A stretch of 64,000 nt of DNA from Mantamonas sphyraenae (lineage: Eukaryota; CRuMs; Mantamonadidae), in assembly GCA_026936335.1 (NCBI GenBank), contig JAPMXV010000075.1, positions 62,001-126,000 of the forward strand. Direction: 5' to 3'. How positions within the stretch are numbered: the stretch's first letter is position 1; each line of letters begins with the position of its first letter. Positions 32,301-40,844 of this stretch are shown here, in pieces. The notes under the pieces are model-generated. The model worked only from the letters and a program-made list of their open reading frames with translations. It did no database searches and had not been told where the DNA came from. The position numbers were made by a program, and so were the translations under genes.

Positions 32301-32513
32301 GTGCACGGTGACGAATCGTTCTACGGTGTGCACACAGCCCACCTGAGCAAGAGCCCAAGTGTGGACTATGGTCACCGAATGCGACAGGCAGCTGCAAGGG
32401 AGGCACAGAATGGGAATCGCTTGCTCAAGGCGCGGCGGTCCATTGTTGGTGAACGGTCGTTTTCGGGGGCGTCCCCCTCGTTGCTGGTCAATGGGTCACC
32501 ATTGGACATGTGA
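29388..32513 (+). CDS. Long coiled-coil protein (930 residues, unrecognised)
   Basis: Exons 29388-29807, 29930-30199, 30339-32063 and 32136-32513 join in frame. After a Gly/Ser-rich start, residues ~95-700 are almost entirely coiled coil. Recurrent ~20-residue units of the type K-x-D-x-x-E-V-x-x-x-L-x-x-K (for example NKADIEDVNEALAR, RKADVDVVQALESK) resemble long ciliary or cytoskeletal coiled-coil proteins. A poly-Gln run opens the last exon. The final ~24 residues are encoded within inverted-repeat block B, so the gene's 3' end overlaps the promoter region of the downstream peptidase gene, whose start codon lies 53 bases beyond the stop. I cannot name the family. Confidence 0.75.
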
Positions 32514-34201
32514 TTGTGAACGGGTGCTCACCGGCGTCCAAGACAAACACATTTTCACCCACACCAATGAAGATTGCTGTGAGTGTGCTCATTGCACTCG
32601 TGTGTGTCCAGGCTGTGCTTGCACTGCCGTTTCCCCGCACGCATTACGGTGAGTGTTCAGCGTGTGGGGGCGGAACGGGAGAGAGAGAGGAAGATGATGC
32701 CCACTTGCAAACGGCTCTCGCGGCACCCAGGCTCTGACACAGTCGGATAAACGCACACAGACATGATGGTGAGCTCTCTGAAGACAGAGGGACTGGGTAA
32801 GTGGGAGGAGGAGGGCGTGGAGAGGGGTGCAGAGCGTGCAGGGGCCCGGAAACTGACGGGTGTCCACGCAAAGACGACCTGCCGAAGCAGTTCTTTACGC
32901 AGACGCTGGACCACTACGACAGCGAGAACAACGCCACGTTCCAGCAGAAGTACTATGTCAATGACCAGTACTGGGACAAGGAGAACGGCCCTGTGTTCCT
33001 CATGATCGGAGGCGAGGGTCCTGAGAACGGGAAGTTCATCCAGGTCGGCATGATCAACCTCTACGCACAGAAGTACAACGCCCTGCTGGTGGACATTGAG
33101 CATCGTTTCTACGGTGAATCGTTCCCTGCCAGTGGAGTGGACACACCCAACCTGCGCTTCCTGAGCAGCCAGCAGGCGTTGGCTGATCTGGATACGCTGC
33201 AATCGTTCCTGCAGAGCAAGTATGGGATGACGGATGCGAACAAGTGGGTGTGCTTTGGTGGGAGCTACCCGGGAGCACTGTCTGCGTGGTACCGTCTCAA
33301 GTACCCGCACAAGGTGGTGGGTGCTATTTCGTCGTCTGCTCCGGTGCAAGCCGTCAACGACTTTAGTGCGTACCTGCAGGTGGTGCAGGCATCGCTGACG
33401 ACAATGGGTGGACAAGCATGTGTGCCCAAGATTGCCATGGGTGTGAACCAGATCACGAGCCTGTATGGCACGGATGCAGGGCGCACTCAGCTGCAGAGCC
33501 AGTTCAAGACGTGTGATGCCCTCAAGGACGACAGTGCATCGCGTGCCACGTTCATGTCGGCCATTGCCGGTCTGTTCATGGGTGTGGTGCAGTACAACAG
33601 GGATAACCGCCCCGGAAGCAATGTGACCGTGTCGATGCTGTGCGACATCATGGGTGCGGGTGACGACGCAGTTGCCCAGCTGGCTGCAGTGAACGAGTTG
33701 CTGCTGCAGGGTCAGCCTTGCTTGGATGTGTCGTATGCATCGCAGGTGAACCAGTTGCAGAACACGTCGACGGCCAACCCGGGAGCCACAGCCATGCGTC
33801 TGTGGATCTGGCAATCCTGCCGCGAGTTTGGCTTCTTCCAATCCAGCGACGCCGACTCGTCCAGCCAGCCCTTTGGCGACCAGTTCCCCATTGAGTATTG
33901 GAACCAGATGTGTGCAGATGTGTATGGCGACGCCTTCCGCATGCCGCACGTGGACTTTACCAACGACTACTACGGAGGCAAGATGCTGGGCAGCAGCAAC
34001 ACGGTGATGGTGAACGGACTCATCGACCCGTGGCATGCCTTGAGCATCACCACACCGCCTGCCAACAAGAACCTGCAGCTGGTGGTGATCCCTGAGGGTG
34101 CACACTGCTCCAACATGTACCCGCCGACGGATCACGACTCGCCAGCGCTGCAGGCGGCTCACAAGACCATCGAGACGGCCATTGGACAGTTCATTGGTGC
34201 T
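32442..34201. repeat. Inverted duplication, block B, right copy
   Basis: This is the mirror image of 19954-21708, holding the second S28 peptidase gene and its 5' flank. Its outer edge lies inside the last exon of the coiled-coil gene. Long identical runs are broken by a few dense clusters of differences in the peptidase coding region. Confidence 0.88.
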
Positions 34202-34204
34202 TGA
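32567..34204 (+). CDS. Secreted S28-family serine carboxypeptidase (right copy)
   Basis: Exons 32567-32648 and 32874-34204 encode 470 residues. It has the same signal peptide and catalytic motifs as the left copy: Ser158 in GGSYPGALSAW, Asp412 in GLIDPWHAL and His438 in EGAHCSN. It should be an active Pro-X-type carboxypeptidase routed through the secretory pathway. Compared with the left copy, differences cluster just after GGEGPENG (KFIQVGMINLYAQK against AFLQVGAIAYYAKQ), around NRDNRPGSNVTVSM, and in the last 40 residues. Elsewhere only a handful of substitutions are seen. The start is unambiguous because the signal peptide begins at this ATG. Confidence 0.93.
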
Positions 34205-34296
34205 TCGTGCTTGGTGGGGGGGTCCCAAGGAATGAAAAGTGGACAGCGTGCTGAAAGTAGGTGGATATTACATACATGGGCACCCAACTGGGAGAC

Positions 34297-35559
34297 CTAT
34301 GTTGGTGGTGATGGCCAGAATTTCGGGTTGTGAGGGTGATTGTCCCAATCGAATGTGGTTGATGGACAGCGGAGAGCATGAGGATACGCCTCTCCCATCA
34401 GGTCGTGCTCCTTCACAGGCCCGTTCAAATGGATGCCAAAGCACTGAAACTGCCATTGCATGTCAAATTGTGACCGCAGGTGCGAATGGCAATTGAGCCA
34501 GGGGAACTTTGTCGTTTCTGGGATGAAGCGCACAAACTCGGAACTTCGGTTTCCCATTGGGCCGACCAAACGATCAAGTTCAGCACTGAAGCAATTTGAG
34601 TAGGCTTGGTTGACCTTCAGGTATCCCTCGCGATCCTGTGACAAGTACCAGCTTGGGAAAGGAATCTCCAGAAACGGCCCACACGTGTTGTTGTAGGCAG
34701 ACACCCCTGCGACTGATTTCTCTGCACCCAACATCACCAACAGGGCTTCCATCCACGCCCCGTTGTCGATTTGGACAGTGTACCGCTTTCGCCAGCGCAG
34801 AAAGTTGGCAAAGTACGCTTCGATCCATCCGCCGTCACGTCGGCGTGCGTACAGATCCGCATTCTCATTGATTCCCCAGTGTGGGATTGGCGCGTGGTCT
34901 GTCATTGTGAATGGTCTTCCGTCATACAGCTTCTCCAGCTGGAAGCTCAACCACAGCGGGTTGAGGGCGTAGTCGACCCCCGTGAAGAACACGACATCGT
35001 ATTCCTGCAGCAAAGGCACCATGCCGAACGCCCATGCCCAAACAGGTGCCTCGCTATACCACCTGTGAGAGCTCTTGAGTGCAGCAGCGACATCGTCCGG
35101 AAGAGAAACATCCTTTTCGTGTAGCCTGGGGTCGACGAACCTTGAGATCAACAAGTCGTAGCCGTGCAAATGTGCGTAGCACGCACGCCAGAAGTTCTCC
35201 TTTGCATATGTGGTGAAGGTGTCATTGGTCCCTGTTGCGAACAGCAGCACTTTCAACGGGCTGCTCTCGCGTTTGTGGTTGCGAACGATGGAAGCCATGG
35301 CCGCCTCGCTGCCATTGCTCGCCACTCTGGCTTCCTCCACATACTGTGCTTCGACACCGGTAAGAGCTATCCAGTTTATGTGCGTGTCTTCCTTGGGTTT
35401 TGGTTTGGGTTTGATCGTTGGCTGCAAGGGCCCTGTGGAAGGATTTGCATCGGTTGCAATTTGTCCCTCGGTGTCCTTTTCTGTGGCCGGCACGAGCACC
35501 AGTATTAGGCTGATCAGGGTAACCAGCACAAGCAAAACCACGATCGCCAGTCGGCGCAT
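34297..35559 (-). CDS. Type II membrane glycosyltransferase-like protein, intronless
   Basis: The protein has 420 residues. A short basic start (MRRL) precedes one hydrophobic anchor (about residues 5-27), then a Pro/Lys-rich stem and a luminal domain, the usual layout of Golgi glycosyltransferases. Segments NFWRACYAHLHGYDLLIS and EYDVVFFTGVDYALNP resemble the nucleotide-sugar and donor-site region of GT-A folds of the GT34-like type, with D-Y in place of a strict DxD. Several N-glycosylation sequons are present. It has no intron, unlike most neighbours. It occupies the stretch where the second exon of the small membrane-protein gene would be expected in the right arm of the inverted duplication. 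The substrate cannot be told. Confidence 0.6.
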   Translation of the reverse strand: MRRLAIVVLLVLVTLISLILVLVPATEKDTEGQIATDANPSTGPLQPTIKPKPKPKEDTHINWIALTGVEAQYVEEARVASNGSEAAMASIVRNHKRESSPLKVLLFATGTNDTFTTYAKENFWRACYAHLHGYDLLISRFVDPRLHEKDVSLPDDVAAALKSSHRWYSEAPVWAWAFGMVPLLQEYDVVFFTGVDYALNPLWLSFQLEKLYDGRPFTMTDHAPIPHWGINENADLYARRRDGGWIEAYFANFLRWRKRYTVQIDNGAWMEALLVMLGAEKSVAGVSAYNNTCGPFLEIPFPSWYLSQDREGYLKVNQAYSNCFSAELDRLVGPMGNRSSEFVRFIPETTKFPWLNCHSHLRSQFDMQWQFQCFGIHLNGPVKEHDLMGEAYPHALRCPSTTFDWDNHPHNPKFWPSPPT

Positions 35560-35561
35560 GG

Positions 35562-35831
35562 TCAACGACTTGCCTTGGGCACATGTGCGCGATGTGTGGC
35601 AGAACTTGTCCCGTGTTCAGGGACGCCAATTGTCTCAAGAAGGAACTTGCAATGCTCCTGTGCTCCCCTGGAGTCGACCGCGGGATCGTACGTTGCAATC
35701 GGCGGCTCTGGCACACCCGACACGCTGCTGCTGCTGCTTGCGTGGCGGCTGTTTTGGCCCAGCGTCCCATTCAGCGCACGCGTAATCACTGCTCCGCTCC
35801 TCGAGCTACCCTTGCTCACACGCCCAAACAT
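35562..35831 (-). pseudogene. Truncated copy of the small mitochondrial-type membrane protein gene
   Basis: From the ATG at 35831 the sequence mirrors exon 1 of the left-arm gene at 19295 as far as GAQE. At 35653 the duplication ends and the frame runs on into unrelated sequence (HCKFLLETIGVPEH) to a stop at 35562. The membrane segment and C-terminal half are missing, and no donor site equivalent to the left copy's GTACGT remains. It is probably non-functional, though it could still make an 89-residue protein with the presequence-like start. Confidence 0.75.
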
Positions 35832-37184
35832 CGATTGTGATTGGTGGGTTTGGTTGGTTGTGCTGAAGCAGAAGTGCGTCCTGCCGTCCTGCGGTTTCCA
35901 TTCCTCCACTCCCACTCCCACCACCCTACCACACCACACGCTCTCTCTCTTTCGTCTCCATTCTTCCCCTCTGTGGCTCTCCTTACGCACGCGACGGACA
36001 CACAAATCGGTACGTCACATACCGCCCTGCCGTCTCGCTCGGTCGGATGATCTTGACCACCTGTCCAGGTCGCAGCTGTCGTGCACACACACACACAAGC
36101 ACAGTCAACCAGCATACGTTCCCACATACACACACAATGGCCCCATACACCCACACTGTGTCAGCCATACATGTCCCCCCCACCCCCCCCAAACCACTCT
36201 CCAGCTCTCCCCCTTTCTCCTTCCCTTCCTTCCCTGTCCACCATTCCCTCACCCCATCCAACCCCACTCCCCATGCCTCTCTGCCTCCTCCTCCCTCCTT
36301 CCCTCGCCACATCTCTCTCCACACTCACCCCAAAGTACCGCGCCACAGGGTCCGTGTTCTGAATGCGCGGCAGCTGAGTCTGCTTGATCTTGTACTTCTT
36401 CAGCAGCAACGCCTTTGTGTCGTTGTCCAGCACCACATGCTTCGGCACAAGCACATGCTCTGTAATGTTCACCAGCAGTTCGCTCTCCTGAAAGATCTCA
36501 ATGTGGAAATCCGGCGCCAAACGCTGAATCCCCTGCTTGGCCATCGACGTGATGCCGCTCCTGTACACAAGCACCGCCCTCGTCACCCCTGCATCCTTCA
36601 TCCTCTCCCAATACCTGTCCTCCCCACCATCCATTCCCATCGGTGCATGTGTGTGGTTGGCCCCCCATTCCCCTCTTGTGTGTCAGCCTCTCGAGCACCA
36701 CTTCCTCCCGCCTTGCCTCCTCACACAAAACCCACCCTTTCACGTCGCTCACGCGCACTTTCAGGCTTTCGCAGTAAAACACAAAGATCTTTTCACTCAG
36801 ATCGTCCCTGCGCGTGTTGAACCGCACCATTGCGTCTCGCCTGTACGTGTGTGCGCGTGTGGGAGTGTGTGAGCGTCCGCTCCTCTCTCCTGTTCCCGCC
36901 TCTCCCTCTCTCTCCACCCACCCAACCCCCCCTGTCCACCCCTCCACCCATCCACCCATCCATCCAACCCTCTCTCGCGTGCAACCTACGACGGTGACTC
37001 GCCAAACGTCTCTGTAAACTTGTCAAAGTCCATGCTTTTGTCGTCCTTGGTCACTGAGTACCCACGGTCAACCAGCATCTGGGTGGTCGTCCGGTAGATG
37101 CGAAACAGTCGCATGGCTTCTTCATTGGCCGATCCCAGCGTGCTCATCCTTGCCGAATCTTCTTCTCCTGCCCCAACGCGCGCA
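35654..37184. repeat. Inverted duplication, block A, right copy
   Basis: This is the mirror image of 17934-19472 with the second RPB5 gene and exon 1 of the small membrane-protein gene. It is 8 bases shorter overall; the indels I saw lie in CA and G runs of introns. It ends 61 bases before the RhoGAP start codon. Confidence 0.92.
35983..37147 (-). CDS. POLR2E: RNA polymerase I/II/III common subunit RPB5 (right copy)
   Basis: Exons 36990-37147, 36736-36840, 36329-36614 and 35983-36075 encode a 213-residue protein that I read as identical to the left copy. All splice sites are conserved. The gene is therefore probably functional. Two identical RPB5 genes in one locus is unusual, since the subunit is normally single-copy. 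The 5' flank beyond 37184 differs from the left copy, so the two have different upstream promoter sequence. The divergent RhoGAP gene begins 98 bases away. Confidence 0.94.
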
Positions 37185-37244
37185 GAGCACACGAGCGCCC
37201 GTGGAACCAAAGCCAAAGCAAACACTCCGAGCACACACTCAATC

Positions 37245-39933
37245 ATGCCAAACCTCCAATTTGGCAGTCTGTTTGGTGGCAAGAACAGCAGCAGCAGCAA
37301 CAGCAACAGCAGCAACAACACCAGCAAGTCGGGGAGCAGTTCGAGTGTCTTTGCCGCTCAGAACCAGCAGCCTGGTCTCGTGTTTGGCACCTCGTTGCAG
37401 GAGATGCGGGATGACGACGTGTACGAGTTTCGTGCCGACGACATCCCCGGTTTCAACGACCGTACGTGCTTGTGGAACGTGGAGGGGGGAGGGACAAAGC
37501 ACAACTCACGTTTACTTTCGTGTCAGGATTTTCAAACGGCTGACACCGCACGTTGTTTTCGTTGCCTGCGTTGCACAGCCAGCGATCCGGGCTTGTGGAA
37601 CGAAGAGCTGCAGGACATTGCCTTCCAGGTGCCTCGGTTCCTTGTGGACACATGCATGTGGATCCTGCAGAATGGCCTGCGTGAACAGGGCCCGTTTCGT
37701 ACGGAACCGGACCATTCGCGGGCCAACGAAGTCCAGCGCCAACTTGACACGGGTACGCGTCCTTGCCCGAAGCTCTCGTGCCCTCCCTGCTGCACGCCAC
37801 ACGCTGACTGCAATGGTCACAATGACGCCGCCACTCACACTTGCCCACAGACAAAGACTACACCTTTCCAGACACGCTGGAGGAGGCGATTCCACAGAGT
37901 TTGCTCAAACGCTGGCTTCGCGACCTCAAGGACACCGTGGTGCCTGCACGCATGGTGAAGCAATTTGTGCGCTGTGGCGACCGAGCAGCTGCAGGTGAGT
38001 GACATCCCCTTCCCCATGTGTGTGTCTGTGTCTGTGTGAGTGTCTGTGTGACAAATGAGGCAGTTTTTGGGCGGCCAACGGCTGACGACACGAGACACAC
38101 GGCCGTCACACAGAGCGATCTGCGTCGATGAACATGGCGTCGGAGGAACACCGAGAGGTGATGGCAACGAATCTGCGACGGTTTGTAAACACATTGCCGT
38201 GGCACCATCGGTCGACGCTGCACTACCTCATGTGCTTCTTGAACGAAGTGTCCGGGTATGCGGCACGAACAAGCATGGACTCGGCCAACCTGGCCACTGT
38301 GTTTGCACCCAATCTGGCCTTTGATCTCATGTCCATGCAGGACATCAACCTGCTCACCCAGGTCATGATCACCCACTTTCACTACATCTTTGACCCTTCC
38401 GTTGCCGGCTGTGCCGAACTGCCCTCCACCAAGCTGAGTCGCAAGGCAGAGCAGCAGGCACAACGGGACCAGGATGCAGGGGCGTCGACCTCCACGACGA
38501 CAACGACAACAACAGCAACCGCTGGCCAAGGGAGAGACTGGACGGTGGAAGAAGTGGATGAGGCGGATGAGGCGGATGCTCACGAAGCGCAGGACCACGG
38601 TGACACACAGGGACAGAAAGAACAGCACACACACGCACACAGCCCAGCTCCACACAAGGCTTTGCCTGAGCCGCATCACCACCACGAGGAGGAGGATGCC
38701 CATGACGTGCTGGTGGTCGATGGGAAGCGCGATGAGGAGGACTCTGGATACCAGATGCCCGCCGGATTTGTCAACGCCGCAGACGACGACGACTGGGACG
38801 ACGATTCGTACGATGACAACGACTTTGACTATGGCTTTGCTGATTCCATGCCCCGTGGAACGGCACCCACGCCTGCAGAGGAGCCGACGTCGCCAGCCCC
38901 GGCACCCACACCAGCCCCGGCACCCGCATCGACGACACAAGATGCAGAAGCGGTGCGTGCGTTGCAGGCACAGGTGGCGATGTTGGAGCAGCGTGCAGCA
39001 AGAGCAGAAAAGGCAAAGGAGGCGGCAGAGAGGCAGGCGGCGCAGTTGCAGCAGCGGGAACGGATGCAGACACAGTCGCAGAGTGCAAGTGCACGAGAGA
39101 TGGAGCAATTGCAACGGGAGAATGCATCTCTGCACGCCGAGGTGCAGCGAGCACAGGAGGCGAGGACAAAGGCGGAGCAAAGGCAACGTGAGGCGGAGGA
39201 GCAGCAGATGCGTGCGACGACAGAGGCACAGGAGAGTGTGGAGAGGGCAGAAGAGGCACAGAGAGCGATGCAACGAGAGATAGAGGCGCACGAGAGGACA
39301 CGGGAGGCGTTGGAGGAGGCACGCGGACGAGTGGAGGAGAGCAAACGGGCAGCGAGGGAACTGCGAGCGCAGCTGGACGAGGCGAACCGGGCCAACATCC
39401 ACGAGCAGTACGAACGAGTGATCGAGTCGCAACAGAGGGAACTGGACAGGGAGCGCCGCACGCGGATGGCGGAGAGGGAGGCGTACGAGAACCAACTTGC
39501 GGCGATGCGCAAGGAGATGCGTGCCATCCAGCTCAACGACGAGGAGATGAAGAGGAAGCTGGCACACATGGAGATGAACTATGTGGAGATGAAGGACACG
39601 CTGGAGTTGGAGATTGAGGAGCGCACACAGACCATGCGACAGATGCAGGAGCTGCAGGCGGAACTGCACGACACCACCCTCAAACTCGACATGATGGGCT
39701 ACCAGGCACGTCTGCAGGCAAACATCTACGGCAGCGGAGGAGGAGGAGGAGTGGCCGAGTACGATGCCTACGGTATGGCACACAGCCCCTACCATGGTGG
39801 CGGTGGAGGTGGCAGTCCGTACCGCGGGGCGTTTGGGACGCCTGAACAGGAGCAAGTGTTGCGTGAGGAGATGCGTGAGATTGCACGCAGCAAGACACTG
39901 GACTATCGCAGTCGCATGTCCACGCGGTTGTGA
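37245..39933 (+). CDS. RhoGAP-domain protein with C-terminal coiled coil
   Basis: Exons 37245-37461, 37579-37752, 37851-37994 and 38114-39933 encode 784 residues. The RhoGAP domain (about residues 75-245) begins VPRFLVDTCMWILQNGL and has EQGPFRTEP at the arginine-finger loop, where the Arg is kept although the usual GIFR is GPFR. It continues with LEEAIPQSLLKRWLRDL, NLRRFVNTLPWHHRSTLHYL and DSANLATVFAPNL. It should stimulate GTP hydrolysis by Rho/Rac/Cdc42-type GTPases. Residues ~280-420 are acidic and low-complexity. Residues ~430-700 form a long Arg/Glu-rich coiled coil (EAQRAMQREIEAHERT and similar). All junctions keep frame. The start follows from the first ATG after the inverted-repeat edge. 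Confidence 0.88.
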
Positions 39934-39987
39934 AGGCAAGGCAACACACGAGAGAGACCACCAGAGAAGGGGGGACGGGGACGGGAA

Positions 39988-40830
39988 ATGTTTACGCGTG
40001 CGATGCTGCACTGCAAGGGAGGCAATGTACAGGCGAGCACAGAGCAGGTGCCAAAGGCGGCGTTGGTGTTGCGGGGCTTTGTGACGGATCCAGTGGCGTG
40101 GGGTGCGTTGGGCATGTTGCACGGCTCGGGTCTTGCGGGCGTCCTGGAGACCGTAGGGCCGAGCAGCACGGACGTGGTGGCCCGTCACCAGTTGCAAGAC
40201 ACATTGGATGAGGAGTTGGGACGGGATGTGCGTGACGCACCGGTGCCAAGCAGCCACGGGGTGCTGGAAGCGGATGGACGTCGCGGGCTGGGACCCGTGC
40301 TGGACGCCATTGAGGACAGGGTGCGCCGAAGCAGTGGCTACGTGGAGGAGGAAGTAGATGGGGACTTTGACGCGGTGGAGGATGCGCATGTGCTGCACAG
40401 CATGCGTCGAGGGTGGTTTGTGGAAGAAGCGGCGCCGCTGCTGCAGGCGGTGGCGTTGAGCAGGTGGCATGGCTTGCGTGCGGTGGAAGCATCGAGTGGG
40501 GCCTCACACACTCTGGGCCTGCGTGACCGCTTGGCGGTGTGGCAACGCCAGAGCGAGTGGACGCACGAGTTGGAACGACGCAACGGAGGGCGTTCCGTCC
40601 ACGAGGCGCTGTACATGCAGCTTGGCTTCTTTGTGGACCATTTGGGTGACAATGCGTACGCAGGCGTGTCTCGCCCCGCCATGGCAGATTGGATGCTGTT
40701 TGGCGGCCTCAATCTGCTGGCCCACGCAGGACCACACGTCATCGGCGACGTCATGGGCAAGACCATGCTTGCCGAGTGGTGGCGACGCATGCGCAAGGCG
40801 TGTGTAGAGGTGGAGAACAGTGTCAGGTGA
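39988..40830 (+). CDS. Protein with GST C-terminal-like helical region (280 residues, tentative)
   Basis: The last ~110 residues contain FFVDHLGDNAYAGVSRPAMADWMLFGGLNLL and a following HVIGDVMGKTMLAEWWRRM-type helix (quoted in parts). These are typical of the GST/metaxin/prostaglandin-E-synthase-2 C-terminal fold, in which 'RP.MAD' precedes a hydrophobic helix. The N-terminal half shows LRGFVTDPVAWGALGML and an acidic linker; no clear thioredoxin-fold CxxC motif is visible. It is a single exon starting at the ATG at 39988, 55 bases after the RhoGAP stop, and converges on the large ankyrin/filamin gene with 14 bases between stops. Function unknown; a PTGES2-like origin is one possibility. Confidence 0.55.
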   Translation: MFTRAMLHCKGGNVQASTEQVPKAALVLRGFVTDPVAWGALGMLHGSGLAGVLETVGPSSTDVVARHQLQDTLDEELGRDVRDAPVPSSHGVLEADGRRGLGPVLDAIEDRVRRSSGYVEEEVDGDFDAVEDAHVLHSMRRGWFVEEAAPLLQAVALSRWHGLRAVEASSGASHTLGLRDRLAVWQRQSEWTHELERRNGGRSVHEALYMQLGFFVDHLGDNAYAGVSRPAMADWMLFGGLNLLAHAGPHVIGDVMGKTMLAEWWRRMRKACVEVENSVR

Positions 40831-40844
40831 GAATGGAGAGTGTT

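Noticed and set aside
32651-32873. A possible tiny extra exon in the S28 genes, around the ACATGATG-GTGAGC string near 32763
   Set aside because: Direct joining of the two main exons keeps the frame and gives the expected mature N-terminus, so an extra exon is not needed.
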